From assembly GCF_003316765.1 (NCBI RefSeq), contig NZ_NIJF01000107.1, positions 1 to 64,000 of the forward strand: 64,000 bases of DNA, in the 5' to 3' direction. Shown in pieces: positions 1 through 9,143 of the stretch (its first letter is position 1; each line of letters opens with the position of its first letter). The translations under genes and the position numbers were made by a program. Below the pieces are notes generated by a model. It was not told the DNA's origin. It worked only from the letters and a program-made list of their open reading frames with translations, and did not search any database. Source of the DNA: Bacillus sp. P14.5 (lineage in GTDB: Bacteria; Bacillota; Bacilli; Bacillales; Bacillaceae_B).

Positions 1-960
1 ATCTTCTTCTCCTTGCCACCACCATCATGTACCCAAGGCGCTGGCTTGGATACATCTTCTTCTCCTTGCCACTACAATCGTGTACCCAAGGCGCTGGCTT
101 GGATACATCTTCTTCCCTTCCGACCTACCATCATGTACCCTAGACGCTTGCTTGGATACATCTTCTTCTCCTTCCCACTACAATCATGTACCCAAGGGGC
201 TTGCTTGGATACATCTTCTTCTCCTTGCCACTACAATCGTGTACCCAAGGTGCTAGCTTGGATACATCTTCTTCTCCTTCCCACTACTATCATGTACCCA
301 AGGGGCTGGCTTGGATACATCTTCTTCTCCTTGCCACTACAATCGTGTACCCAAGGTGCTAGCTTGGATACACCTTCTTCTCCTTCCGACCTCCATCATG
401 TACCCAAGGGGCTTGCTTGGATACATCTTCTTCACCTTCCGACCCCAATCATGTACCCAAGACGCTGGCTTGGATACATCTTCTCCACCTTCCGACCACA
501 ATCATGTACCCAAGACGCTGGCTTGGATAGATCTTCTTCACCTTCCAACCTCCATCTTGTACCCCAAGGTGCTAGCTTGGATACATCTTCTTCCCCTTCA
601 ACCTCCATCTTGTACCCAAGGGGCTTGCTTGGATACATCTTCTTCTCCTTCTAACCTACATCGTGTACCCAAGGGGCTGGCTTGGATACACCTTCTTCAT
701 CTTCCGACCTCCATCATGTACCCTAGACGCTTGCTTGGATACATCTTCTTCTCCTTCCGACCTCCATCATGTACCCAAGATGCTTGCTTGGATACATCTT
801 CTTCACCTTCCGACCTCCATCATGTACCCTAGACGCTTGCTTGGATACATCTTCTTCTCCTTCCAACCAACATCATGTACCCAAGGGGCTGACTTGGATA
901 CATCTTCTTCACCTTCCGACCTCCATCATGTACCCATGAGACTAGCTCGGGAATATATTC
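1..960. repeat. Tandem array of 53-bp units, at least 17 copies
   Basis: The word TTGGATACATC recurs at 46, 99, 152, 205, 258, 311, 364, 417, 470, 523, 577, 629, 682, 735, 788, 841 and 894, a near-constant 53-bp step, and then degenerates. The array already runs at base 1, so its left end lies outside the window. Each unit holds an inverted repeat, ATGTACCCAAG and CTTGGATACAT, separated by about 7 nt. Long open frames cross the array only because the unit lacks stops; 53 is not a multiple of 3, so each copy is read in a different frame and the array is not a coding repeat. Confidence 0.95.
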
Positions 961-1182
961 TTCCCAGCACGCCATGGGATGTTTATTCAAGGTGGTATAC
1001 CTATCACCCACCTTCATCCCTCAAGTTGTCTCTTAAAGCACCTGTTTATATAGGTGTTTATACCTTTTAATAAAACTCAAACTAAAGTCGATATGCCTGC
1101 CGTCCATGAATCACAAGCACCTCTAACTGTTCTCTCACTTTAGACAACCAGGTTTCCCGACAGCCCCCCTCAAACAGCATCA

Positions 1183-1220
1183 ATAAAAAAAGAAAGCCCA
1201 ACCGAAAACGGCTGAGCTTT
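1183..1220 (-). terminator. Rho-independent terminator of tcyABC
   Basis: On the minus strand a 10-bp stem, AGCTCAGCCG with CGGTTGGGCT, closes a TTTT loop and is followed by a T-rich tract. It lies just past the tcyC stop codon. Confidence 0.9.
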
Positions 1221-1226
1221 TATAAG

Positions 1227-1961
1227 TTACTGTATCAAGTTCAAGAACTGGCGTGTTCGTTCTTCTTTAGGATTTTCAAAAATTTCTTTTGGGTTGCCAC
1301 GCTCAACTATATATCCGCCGTCCATGAAAATGGCTTCATCCGCCACTTCCTTGGCAAATTTCATTTCGTGAGTGACAACAATCATCGTCATTCCCTCTTC
1401 AGCAAGGTCCTTCATAACCTTGAGCACTTCCCCGATTAATTCAGGATCCAGGGCAGAGGTTGGTTCATCAAACAACATAACCTCAGGTTCTATTGCTAGT
1501 GCACGTGCGATTCCGACACGCTGCTGCTGTCCCCCGGAAAGCTGGTAAGGATAGTAATCAATCTTATCCCCCAGTCCAACCTTCTCCAGAAGGGAAACCG
1601 CCTTTTTTTTAACTTCTTCTTTAGGTTTTCCTTGGACGACCACCGGGCCTTCCATGACATTCTCCAGTGCTGTCCGGTGCGGAAATAGATTATAATTCTG
1701 AAAGACCATACCCGTTTTCCTGCGCATTTCCAGTAGTTCCTTTTTGGAAAGCTTCTTGCCAAAGTCCATTTTTGTTCCGCTTATATCAAGTTTGCCTTCA
1801 TCAGGTACTTCGAGAAGGTTCAAACAGCGAAGGAAGGTTGTTTTTCCAGATCCTGAAGGACCGATCAATACGATGACCTGACCTTTGTCGACTTCAACAT
1901 CAAATCCTTTTAAAACTTCAAGCTCCCCGAAGCGCTTCTTCAATCCTTTAATGCTGATCAT
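1227..1961 (-). CDS. tcyC: Cystine ABC transporter, ATP-binding subunit
   Basis: This 244-residue protein is the ATPase of a polar amino acid importer and powers uptake from the cytoplasmic face. Visible motifs are Walker A GPSGSGKT (34-41), signature LSGGQQQR (141-148), Walker B VMLFDEP (161-167) and the switch His in VTHEM (about 198). Length and motif order match the GlnQ/TcyC family. It is the last gene of a minus-strand operon after the binding protein and the permease, and a terminator follows it. The cystine assignment rests on the adjacent binding protein, which strongly recalls TcyA; the ATPase alone does not define the substrate. Confidence 0.85.
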   Translation of the reverse strand: MISIKGLKKRFGELEVLKGFDVEVDKGQVIVLIGPSGSGKTTFLRCLNLLEVPDEGKLDISGTKMDFGKKLSKKELLEMRRKTGMVFQNYNLFPHRTALENVMEGPVVVQGKPKEEVKKKAVSLLEKVGLGDKIDYYPYQLSGGQQQRVGIARALAIEPEVMLFDEPTSALDPELIGEVLKVMKDLAEEGMTMIVVTHEMKFAKEVADEAIFMDGGYIVERGNPKEIFENPKEERTRQFLNLIQ

Positions 1962-1978
1962 TCATTCTCCCCCTCTCT

Positions 1979-2692
1979 CTATTTGGCAATATACCTGTCG
2001 AGTCTGGATTCCACCCGGTCTTGAACCAGTGTCAGCATGAAGCACATGACCCAATACAGGAATGCCGCCTCCATATACAATAGAAGAAATTCATAAGTAG
2101 TCGCCGCGATTTCCTGAGCCTTCCTGAATAACTCCGTAACCAGAATCAGGGATGCCAATGAGGTGTCCTTCACCAGGCTGATGAAAGAATTCGAAAGCGG
2201 AGGTATGGATACCCTTGCCGCCTGAGGAAGAACCACCCGTTTCAGGTTCTGGCTGTAAGTCATTCCTATAGAGTAGCCTGCCTCCCACTGTCCTTTTGGA
2301 ATCGACTGAATGGCAGCCCTGACAATTTCAGATGCATAAGCACCCACGTTTAATGAAAAGGCGATAACGGCTGATGGGAATGGATCGAATTTCAAAGCTT
2401 CAATACCGAGATTCCCTAAGCCGTAAAAAATGATGAATAATTGCACCAGCAATGGCGTCCCTCTTATGGCCGATACGTAGATCCGGGCTATTCCCCTGAG
2501 GATCTTGCTGCCCGACAGCCTTGATAAAGCAGTGACAATAGCTAAGACCATCCCGCATGCGAAGGATATTAGTGTTAGAGGAATGGAATAATACAAAGCT
2601 CCCTTCACCATAGGAAGCAGGGAGCTTTGCAGAATATCCATCATGCGTTCAGGGTCTTGAAAAATACTACCTAGGAGAAACATCTTCGCCAA
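1979..2692 (-). CDS. tcyB: Cystine ABC transporter, permease subunit
   Basis: This is a polar amino acid permease of about 237 residues with roughly five hydrophobic membrane segments. The cytoplasmic EAA-type loop that docks the ATPase lies around residues 135-170 and includes QWEAGYSIGM. The given start is a TTG that overlaps the end of tcyA by 26 nt. In-frame ATGs at residues 4 and 17-18 are alternatives, and none has a convincing Shine-Dalgarno, so translation is probably coupled to tcyA. The order binding protein, permease, ATPase is that of B. subtilis tcyABC. Confidence 0.82.
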   Translation of the reverse strand: MAKMFLLGSIFQDPERMMDILQSSLLPMVKGALYYSIPLTLISFACGMVLAIVTALSRLSGSKILRGIARIYVSAIRGTPLLVQLFIIFYGLGNLGIEALKFDPFPSAVIAFSLNVGAYASEIVRAAIQSIPKGQWEAGYSIGMTYSQNLKRVVLPQAARVSIPPLSNSFISLVKDTSLASLILVTELFRKAQEIAATTYEFLLLYMEAAFLYWVMCFMLTLVQDRVESRLDRYIAK

Positions 2693-3491
2693 ACCATTTA
2701 TCAGAGATTTCGGCGTACGTACCGTCTTCCATCATTTCCTCTAACGCTTTATTCACTTCTTCCACCAGCTCTTCATTCCCTTGGCGGAACATTAATCCGC
2801 TCTGAGCAGCTTCTTCTTCTGTTGCGACAATTTCAACGCCTGCATTTTTTTGTTTTTGAAGGTAATCAAGAATCGATAACTTGTCATTGACGGTAACATC
2901 GACTCTTCCTTGTTCAAGCAGTTGAATCGCCTGTGCAAGACCGTCTACACCCTGAATTTCAGCTCCATAACTTTCGGCAATGTCTCTATAATTACTAGTA
3001 AGAGATTGTGCTGAAGTCAATCCTTCGATATCCTCGAATGACGTAACTTCTTCATTGTCTTTGCTGGCAACCAGGACTGCTGAAGATTCGATATATGGAA
3101 TTGAAAAATCATATTTCTCCTGACGGTCTTCCCTGATTCCCACCTGGTTTGCAATCATATCAAAACGATTTGAATTCAACCCTTCGAACATGGCATCCCA
3201 TTGCGTTTCTTGAAATACCGGTTCCACTCCAAGACGGTTCGCAACTTCCCTTGCGATCTCTACATCAAATCCAGTCAGTTCTCCAGATTCATCATGGAAA
3301 GTGAATGGCGGGTATGTACCTTCTGTCCCGATCAGAAACTCCCCATCTTCCTGGATTTTTTTATATAATGATTGTTCCTGCTTTTCATCACCTGCACCTG
3401 AAGATTCTTCATTTTCTGTATTATTACCGCAAGCTGCAAGCATGAATACCGCTCCTAAAAAGAACAATAAACTCATGGATAATTTTTTCAT
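2667..3491 (-). CDS. tcyA: Cystine-binding lipoprotein
   Basis: This 274-residue extracellular solute-binding protein captures the amino acid for the TcyB/TcyC membrane complex. It starts with a lipoprotein signal peptide whose lipobox LAAC puts the lipidated Cys at about residue 21. Segments GTEGTYPPFTF, ETQWDAMFEGLNS, RFDMIANQVG, TSAQSLTSN and the C-terminal KWFGEDVS match my recollection of B. subtilis TcyA closely, so cystine is the likely ligand. The ATG has a GTGAGG ribosome binding site and a good SigA promoter upstream. Confidence 0.85.
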   Translation of the reverse strand: MKKLSMSLLFFLGAVFMLAACGNNTENEESSGAGDEKQEQSLYKKIQEDGEFLIGTEGTYPPFTFHDESGELTGFDVEIAREVANRLGVEPVFQETQWDAMFEGLNSNRFDMIANQVGIREDRQEKYDFSIPYIESSAVLVASKDNEEVTSFEDIEGLTSAQSLTSNYRDIAESYGAEIQGVDGLAQAIQLLEQGRVDVTVNDKLSILDYLQKQKNAGVEIVATEEEAAQSGLMFRQGNEELVEEVNKALEEMMEDGTYAEISDKWFGEDVSPR

Positions 3492-3536
3492 TTTAAAACC
3501 TCACTATTCTTATCGGATTTATTAGTCACGATTGTT

Positions 3537-3565
3537 ATCATAAATTGTAATACCTTTTCTGTCAA
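3537..3565 (-). promoter_or_regulatory. SigA promoter of tcyABC
   Basis: On the minus strand a perfect TTGACA box (3565-3560) and TATGAT (3542-3537) are separated by exactly 17 bp, about 45 bp upstream of the tcyA start. Confidence 0.85.
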
Positions 3566-3850
3566 TATAAATGTTTCTATCCTTTAGTTTTCACTAAAAG
3601 TGCTAAAAAGATTAATGCCCGGTATAATTAAGCTGCAGCTCCCAATAAATAAAAAGCTTTGAAAAACTTTTTGATTGCACGGATTGAATCGATCAGCCAT
3701 TAAGTGAATCTCTTTGAAAACCAGTATTGCGGTCTGAATCCAAGAAAGCCACCATGGAACTCGATAGTTCTGAAGCAGAAATCGAAATAATTCTCTTACA
3801 AAACATGATTACATTAAGAGAGCAATCCTTTACAGCAACTTAAAATCTAT
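3566..3850. other. Intergenic region, nothing recognised
   Basis: This is the space between the divergent tcyA promoter and the next gene. I see no gene, riboswitch core or strong repeat here. Confidence 0.6.
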
Positions 3851-3865
3851 TGGAGGTTTTTATAC

Positions 3866-4486
3866 TTGAAAATCGCTTTACTAGGGGCATCCGGCAGAGT
3901 CGGATCAATCATTATGGAAAATGCATTGAAAGATGGCCATATTGTGCATGCACTGTTGAGGAATACTGAGAAAATGCAAAGCCAACACCCTAACCTCTCT
4001 TTCGTTGAAGGAAATGTTCTGAATGAAAAGGAGCTGGACTCTTGTTTTTCACAAAGTGATGTTGTAATCAGCGGGCTGGGCACGGACAAGACGGATATCC
4101 TTTCCAGAAGCATGCCGGGCATTTTGAATTCGATGAGAAATAATAAAATATCGAGGATCATTACAATCGGAACAGCCGGGATTCTTCAGGCCAAAGGAAC
4201 TCCTTCTCTCTACAGGTTTCAGACCAATGAATCAAAAAGAAGGAGCACAAGCGCGGCTGAGGATCATTTGAGAGCTTACCTTATGCTAAAAAGCTCTGAA
4301 GTAAATTGGACAATCGTATGCCCTACTTATCTTCCTGATGGTGAAAGAACAGGCGTTTTTCGTACTGAAAGCGAAATGCTGCCCGAAGACGGCAAAAGCA
4401 TTTCCATTTATGACACTGCCGACTTTGCTTATAGCTTGATTCATAAGAAAGATAGTTACAGGTCAAGAATCGGAATCAGTTATTGA
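3866..4486 (+). CDS. NAD(P)-binding atypical short-chain dehydrogenase
   Basis: This 206-residue Rossmann protein has the dinucleotide-binding motif GASGRVGS at residues 7-14, as in NmrA-like or flavin-reductase-type atypical SDRs. Such proteins bind NAD(P) and act as reductases or redox sensors; the substrate cannot be read from the sequence. The start is a TTG with an excellent TTGGAGG Shine-Dalgarno 9 nt upstream. The gene stands alone on the plus strand. Confidence 0.75.
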   Translation: MKIALLGASGRVGSIIMENALKDGHIVHALLRNTEKMQSQHPNLSFVEGNVLNEKELDSCFSQSDVVISGLGTDKTDILSRSMPGILNSMRNNKISRIITIGTAGILQAKGTPSLYRFQTNESKRRSTSAAEDHLRAYLMLKSSEVNWTIVCPTYLPDGERTGVFRTESEMLPEDGKSISIYDTADFAYSLIHKKDSYRSRIGISY

Positions 4487-4527
4487 TAGCTCCGCTGCAT
4501 GTATAAACGAGACAATCCACTTTAACA

Positions 4528-4570
4528 CACTATCGCGCTAAAAGGGGCAGTCCCTCTTAGCGCGGTAGTG
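4528..4570. repeat. Dispersed palindrome, copy 1
   Basis: Imperfect inverted repeat in which CACTATCGCGCTAA pairs with TTAGCGCGGTAGTG around an AGGGGCAGTCCCTC centre. It belongs to the family whose perfect copy lies at 59975-60013. Confidence 0.8.
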
Positions 4571-4605
4571 CAGTAAAGACTGCCCTCCCTCATGACCAAT
4601 TAAAA

Positions 4606-4859
4606 GAGGCTGGGACAAAACCTTATAAAAAGCTCTTTTCAAAAGAATGTGTCTGAGTATAAAGAAAGGATTTCCGCTCCAATCCGCATGCGATCAGGAA
4701 CTGGCGGATAACCTAATCTAAAAAGTAACATCTTTAAGGTAAGAGCCTGATAACAAAAATGAACCGCATGAGATCAAGTATGTAACCTTGATCTCATGCG
4801 GTTTTATTTTCGATGATTTCTACTTGCATCAATTAGTTTTCTACTTTTGTCCCAGCCTC
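4606..4859. mobile_element. MITE-like element with GAGGCTGGGACAAAA inverted ends
   Basis: The 254-bp segment is bounded by GAGGCTGGGACAAAA (4606-4620) and its exact inverse complement (4845-4859). It has no coding capacity. Inside are a 17-bp perfect hairpin and a second copy of related words (CCGCATGCGATCAG against CCGCATGAGATCAAG). From general knowledge, intergenic repeats with these ends are frequent in Firmicutes. I see no clear target-site duplication. Confidence 0.75.
4762..4811 (+). terminator. Strong hairpin with T tract inside the repeat element
   Basis: A 17-bp perfect stem (4762-4778 with 4787-4803) and an 8-nt loop are followed by TTTTATTTT, a good rho-independent terminator reading rightwards. 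Confidence 0.75.
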
Positions 4860-4867
4860 AGATTTGC

Positions 4868-5365
4868 CTATTTAAAGATAGTTGAGATGATCTCTTCCAT
4901 TGACATTCCGCTTTCGAATTCAAAGGTGCCTGGTTTTAATTCGTTTTCAAGCCCTCTTTTTTCTACTTCTTTATAGAATTCCAGACCATCGTCAATAATC
5001 TTTGCTTTTTCCAGGGCATTTCCGACATCTATACTCGTCATTCCCATGGATACAGACAGGATAGCCCTGTAGACTACCTTTTCTTCAGTTGTCTGATTCT
5101 CTTTATCAACTTGCTTTTCCTCAGCAACCTTATTATTGGAAGCTTCCGCTAACTGCTTGTTCCATTCTTCTTCTGTATGTACGACAAAGCCGCCAGAAAC
5201 CAGCTTTTCAATCATTTCATCCTCACTCAAGACCTTTTTTTCCACTGTCCCGGCTGTTTTTTCCGTGCTTTCAGCGGTAGAAGGGCCAAACAGATAAACT
5301 GCCCCTATGGTAGAGGTAGCAATTAAAAGCCCTGCGGAAAAACTGCGCAAAGTATTAGTCATCAT
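4868..5365 (-). CDS. Membrane-anchored MltG/YceG-like small protein
   Basis: This protein of about 165 residues has one N-terminal membrane segment (about 8-27), a charged Glu/Lys-rich linker, and a C-terminal module with spacing typical of the LysM-like N-terminal part of MltG/YceG endolytic transglycosylases (GMTSIDVGNALEKAKII, then ELKPGTFEFESGMSMEEII). The catalytic domain of MltG is absent, so enzymatic activity is unlikely; an accessory cell-wall role is an inference. Its ATG overlaps the upstream stop by 4 nt (ATGA), so the two genes are translationally coupled. Confidence 0.7.
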   Translation of the reverse strand: MMTNTLRSFSAGLLIATSTIGAVYLFGPSTAESTEKTAGTVEKKVLSEDEMIEKLVSGGFVVHTEEEWNKQLAEASNNKVAEEKQVDKENQTTEEKVVYRAILSVSMGMTSIDVGNALEKAKIIDDGLEFYKEVEKRGLENELKPGTFEFESGMSMEEIISTIFK

Positions 5366-5742
5366 TGAGCCGCCATGCTCCTTTCCATCTTCCTTGCCGT
5401 GTATGGAGCAAGCATCATTTCAACCTCGTGAGATTTAATTCCGGCTTTTGAAGAGATGCTTTCAATTGAATATCCTCGTTTATGCATATCAAGAATGTCA
5501 CGCAGCAGGAGCCGTTCCTTCGCTGAAGCCTCCATTGCGCCTGATTGCTTTGCTGTGATTTCAGCATCTAATTCTATATTCCGTATCTGCTTCTGAAGCT
5601 CATGAACCTCATTCATCAATGAAATTGAAGAATGTTCAATTTGCTGTTCAAGAGATGATTTGGATTGCGCCGCTTTGATAAACGACAAACTTAGCAGTAC
5701 AACTGCTGAACCAAACAAAATGGCTAAAGTCCATCCCATCAT
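5362..5742 (-). CDS. Single-pass membrane protein with coiled coil and HTH-like tail
   Basis: I do not firmly recognise this protein. It has an N-terminal membrane helix, a heptad-rich stretch (about 30-70) and a C-terminal segment RDILDMHKRGYSIESISSKA that looks like a short helix-turn-helix. The architecture recalls the SwrB/DUF6115 group found near sigD in some bacilli; that is a guess. I place the start at ATG 5742, because GGGAGGAACCT lies directly upstream; an ATG at 5739 is equally possible. It is coupled to the downstream MltG-like gene. Confidence 0.65.
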   Translation of the reverse strand: MMGWTLAILFGSAVVLLSLSFIKAAQSKSSLEQQIEHSSISLMNEVHELQKQIRNIELDAEITAKQSGAMEASAKERLLLRDILDMHKRGYSIESISSKAGIKSHEVEMMLAPYTARKMERSMAAQ

Positions 5743-5930
5743 AGGTTCCTCCCTTACTTTCAATCTATAATACAAACTAGATTATACCTTGTTATAGACT
5801 GGAGCGGGGATAAAAAACGACAAAATCCACCATTGGTCCTGCCTTTATGACAGTATATCGCAATATCATTAATACCTAGGGGCTAGTATGTACATGTACT
5901 CAGAATAAAACAGGCATTGGGACCCCTTTT

Positions 5931-6743
5931 TCAGGAGGTCCCTCGAGCGTCCATTAAACGTATAACCTGGTCTGATATATAGTTCTTTAACAAGTCAAGT
6001 TCATGCCTCTCAAAGTCATGCGAGTTTTTATTTCTGCTATAACAATCCACCGCTTTTTTTATCGTTCCTGCCATCTCTTCAGTGAATATCGACAGTCCCC
6101 ATTCACCTCCTTCTTGTTTTGATGAAATGACTCCTTCCTTAAGATACCAATAAACTCTGAGGAGGTTCAGGGTACAGTAGACGGGGTCCCGTTCGATGTT
6201 TTCCATACAATCTTCAAAGTCATCCATGATTGAAGATAGATAGTCTGCTTGGGATATTAACGGAAAAACAACATTGACTGGCTTGCCGTACAAACAAATT
6301 CCTCTATTATTAAGAATCGTGATATGCGCTGCTAAATCGGCATCTGTCTTTATCTCATTGTTTAAAAATTGAAAGGTGCCGTGCGCCAAATCATTTTCAT
6401 ACCGCTCTCTCCAGAACTCACTATAATGAAAATCAAATGGACAGGGATGATGCCAGTCTTTCAACTGTGCTTCGTTAAGGAAACTGATCTCAATTGGAAA
6501 TGGTGAAGCAGAGTAATGCAAAAACAGTTCTGCTAAATTCCTTTTAGTTACAACAGATAATGATTTCTTTGTTACGACCAATACATCCACATCGCTGCTG
6601 TTTGGATTGAAACCTCCCATTGCCAAAGAGCCATGAAGATAGATTCCTATCAAGCTTTCTTTAATTATTTCAGAAATCTTATCTTTTATTTTTAAAACAA
6701 ATTCTTTTGTTTCAAGTGAGCTTGTTTCTAGTGTGTAAGCCAT
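5931..6743 (-). CDS. Aminoglycoside adenylyltransferase-like nucleotidyltransferase
   Basis: This 270-residue protein resembles the AadA/ANT(9) group, which transfer AMP to streptomycin or spectinomycin. The nucleotidyltransferase signature is visible: GS at 38-39 in HGSLAMGG, then the metal-binding DVDVLVV at 51-57. The C-terminal half is the helical DUF4111-type domain that binds the drug in characterised members. Whether it confers resistance cannot be told from sequence. The start has GGAGG 7 nt upstream. The stop lies inside an inverted repeat (GGGACC/GGTCCC, 5919-5943). Confidence 0.75.
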   Translation of the reverse strand: MAYTLETSSLETKEFVLKIKDKISEIIKESLIGIYLHGSLAMGGFNPNSSDVDVLVVTKKSLSVVTKRNLAELFLHYSASPFPIEISFLNEAQLKDWHHPCPFDFHYSEFWRERYENDLAHGTFQFLNNEIKTDADLAAHITILNNRGICLYGKPVNVVFPLISQADYLSSIMDDFEDCMENIERDPVYCTLNLLRVYWYLKEGVISSKQEGGEWGLSIFTEEMAGTIKKAVDCYSRNKNSHDFERHELDLLKNYISDQVIRLMDARGTS

Positions 6744-6776
6744 CCATGTTCCTCCTGCTTTACTGCGGGTTTCTTA

Positions 6777-6986
6777 TTATTTAAACATATCTCCTTTTAA
6801 AAAAGTGATGCTTTCTGCTGCAACTTCAATCAACACTTCGATTAAAAATTCTGTACTTCCATCCTCGCTAGATCTTCTTATCCAGAATTCAATATCTATA
6901 ACGTTCTTTTCCCCAAAAATTTCGTTTCTAAAAAATGTAAAATTACGCTCAACTCCATCGCAAAAGGGAAGGAGGGTAAAAATCAT
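6777..6986 (-). CDS. Doubtful 69-residue open frame
   Basis: An open frame upstream of the nucleotidyltransferase gene, with an acidic, plausible-looking C-terminus but no convincing ribosome binding site and no family I recognise. It could be a gene remnant or chance. Confidence 0.25.
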   Translation of the reverse strand: MIFTLLPFCDGVERNFTFFRNEIFGEKNVIDIEFWIRRSSEDGSTEFLIEVLIEVAAESITFLKGDMFK

Positions 6987-7008
6987 TAAACCAAAGAACC
7001 TGCCAAAG

Positions 7009-7037
7009 AAAAGAGCATGTCAAAAATGACACACTCT
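7009..7037 (-). terminator. Terminator of bmrCD
   Basis: On the minus strand GAGTGTGTCA pairs with TGACATGCTC around a T loop and is followed by TTTTCTTT. It lies about 90 bp past the bmrD stop. Confidence 0.75.
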
Positions 7038-7124
7038 TTTTACGGCTTCTTAAACTTATAGAAACTGCCTGCTATCATTTAAAATGCGTTCAATTTTATT
7101 CTAATCCCCGGAACAATTTATGCC

Positions 7125-9143
7125 CTAACCTGCATGCCCCATCTGCTTTCCTTGCTGCAATTCATACATTTGATAGTAACGCCCTTTCAGCTCCATCAGT
7201 TCATCATGCGAGCCTTTTTCTGCGATGGTGCCTTTATCCAATACAATGATTTGATCTGCATTTTTAATCGTCGAAAGGCGGTGGGCAATAATGAAAGTGG
7301 TTCGCCCTTCTTTCAGTACCTCCATCGCTTCCTGGATCACCGCTTCGGTTTCGGTATCAATGCTGGATGTGGCTTCATCGAGAATCAGAATCGCCGGATC
7401 GAATGCCAATGCCCTCGCAAAAGAAATCAACTGCCTCTGCCCGGAAGAAAGGGTGCTGCCTTTTTCAATGACAGGTTCATCATAACCGTTTTCCAGGTTA
7501 GGAAAAACTTTCGGGGCACCGACGGCATTCAGCGCCTCCTCTACCTTTTCCCTTGATATCTTCGGGTCATCCAGACTTACATTTGAAGCAATCGTCCCGG
7601 TAAACAGATACGGATCCTGAAGTACGATTCCCATATGTTCCCGAATGGTTTGATAAGGAATCTCCTTGATATTTTTCCCATCTATCAAAATCTCACCTTT
7701 ATCACAATCATAGAAGCGGAAGAGCAGATTCATGATGGAACTCTTCCCTGAACCGGTATGGCCGACAAGCGCCACAGTCTCTCCCTGCTTTGCTCCAAAA
7801 GAGATATCCTTCAGCACGTACTCATTTTCTTTATAGCCGAAGTAAACACTATGAAAAAGGACGTTTCCTGTATACCGCTGAATTCTTTTGTCCTCCACGG
7901 AAGTGCCTTCTTCATCAAGCAGTTCAAAGACCCTCTCACCTGCCACAAGTGCCTGCTCTAGATTGGCAAGCTGGTTCACAATGCCGGTGATTGGCTGGAA
8001 TAGTCTGTTGATATAATCCACAAATGCGTAAAGCACCCCAAGTGATACAACAGAAGAGGCTCCAATGGCGCTTCCTCCGAAATACCAAATGAACACCACA
8101 AAAGTGATGTTCCTCAGGACCCCCACAAGATTGTGTGAAGTCATCGAATTGAGGCTGAGCATTTTATTTTGGTATTTGTAGTGCGTTTCATTCAGTTCTT
8201 CGAATTCATCCTGTGATTTTTGTTCACGGCGGAACGCTTGAATGATATTCATCCCCTGAATGGACTCATTGATCATTGCGTTTATGTCACTGACTTTAGC
8301 CCGAATGACATGATTGTAGTGGGACGCGTATTTTCTGTAGAGAATCGTCCACACTGCTATGATCGGCAGAAGCAACAGACATAGAGCTGCAAGTTTTACA
8401 TCCAGGATGAATAACGCAATATAAATCCCAGTGATATAAATGGCACTTGTAAAGAACGTGGACAATACTGTCACATACAATTCCCTGATGGCCTCTGTAT
8501 CATTGGTGATACGCGCAACCACTTTCCCGGCAGGTAAATTATCAAAGTAACGAATCGGCAGTCTTTGAATCTGTCCGAAAACATCTGACCTCATTTTTTG
8601 GATGACACGGTTAGCCGCCTTTTTTAGATAAAACCCCTGTCCGTATTGAAAAAAGGAAGCCGCAACAAGAAGTCCGAAATAGATGGCAAGCAAGGTAATG
8701 ATCCTCGGTACTTCAGGGCTGTAAAATTCGATCAATTGCGAAGTCGAGATTTTTTCGGCATCATAGGAAGCCGACGATTCTCCTCTGGTGATGACGAGTT
8801 TGCCATCCTCAAATTGCCGTTCTCCCTCTTCTAGGACTGGTTCATCAATAAAATAGAAGTCCCTGCCAGCAGAAAGGACCCGGACCTCCTTTCCTTTCTT
8901 CTCATCTTCAGCAAAATATTTTTCCCGCTTATACCAGCTGCCCTGATAGCCAACCGCATCTTTGCCTTCTTCAGCTTGGTACCAAGTTGTTTCAATCCCA
9001 AGGATATGTTCATCTATAAGCTTCTTGGCGATGAACGGCCCTGCCAAGTCGGCCGCTACTGAAACAGTCAGCATCAGCAGGGCAGCCAATATGGTCTTTT
9101 TATAAATTAATGCATATTGTGATAATCGTTTTCCGACACTCAT
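7125..9143 (-). CDS. bmrD: Heterodimeric multidrug ABC exporter, BmrD/YheH subunit
   Basis: This 672-residue half-transporter has an N-terminal six-helix membrane domain and a C-terminal ATPase. Between helices 1 and 2 (about 45-145) lies a large hydrophilic insertion; the extracellular domain of BmrD sits in the same place, and the length matches BmrD (673 by memory). The ATPase has Walker A GHTGSGKSS and Walker B ILILDEA with the catalytic Glu. Its signature is LSSGQRQ rather than LSGGQ, the hallmark of the degenerate site in heterodimeric exporters. Its ATG overlaps the bmrC stop by 4 nt. Confidence 0.9.
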   Translation of the reverse strand: MSVGKRLSQYALIYKKTILAALLMLTVSVAADLAGPFIAKKLIDEHILGIETTWYQAEEGKDAVGYQGSWYKREKYFAEDEKKGKEVRVLSAGRDFYFIDEPVLEEGERQFEDGKLVITRGESSASYDAEKISTSQLIEFYSPEVPRIITLLAIYFGLLVAASFFQYGQGFYLKKAANRVIQKMRSDVFGQIQRLPIRYFDNLPAGKVVARITNDTEAIRELYVTVLSTFFTSAIYITGIYIALFILDVKLAALCLLLLPIIAVWTILYRKYASHYNHVIRAKVSDINAMINESIQGMNIIQAFRREQKSQDEFEELNETHYKYQNKMLSLNSMTSHNLVGVLRNITFVVFIWYFGGSAIGASSVVSLGVLYAFVDYINRLFQPITGIVNQLANLEQALVAGERVFELLDEEGTSVEDKRIQRYTGNVLFHSVYFGYKENEYVLKDISFGAKQGETVALVGHTGSGKSSIMNLLFRFYDCDKGEILIDGKNIKEIPYQTIREHMGIVLQDPYLFTGTIASNVSLDDPKISREKVEEALNAVGAPKVFPNLENGYDEPVIEKGSTLSSGQRQLISFARALAFDPAILILDEATSSIDTETEAVIQEAMEVLKEGRTTFIIAHRLSTIKNADQIIVLDKGTIAEKGSHDELMELKGRYYQMYELQQGKQMGHAG

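Noticed and set aside
13..1070. Long open frames of 130-210 codons across the first kilobase
   Set aside because: They result from stop-poor 53-bp tandem units. The period is not a multiple of 3, and the frames lack ribosome binding sites.
3543..3865. S-box or T-box ahead of the cystine transporter
   Set aside because: The tcyA leader is only about 45 nt long and shows none of the conserved box sequences.
7134..7556. 140-codon plus-strand frame inside bmrD
   Set aside because: It is a shadow of the ABC transporter ATPase domain on the other strand.
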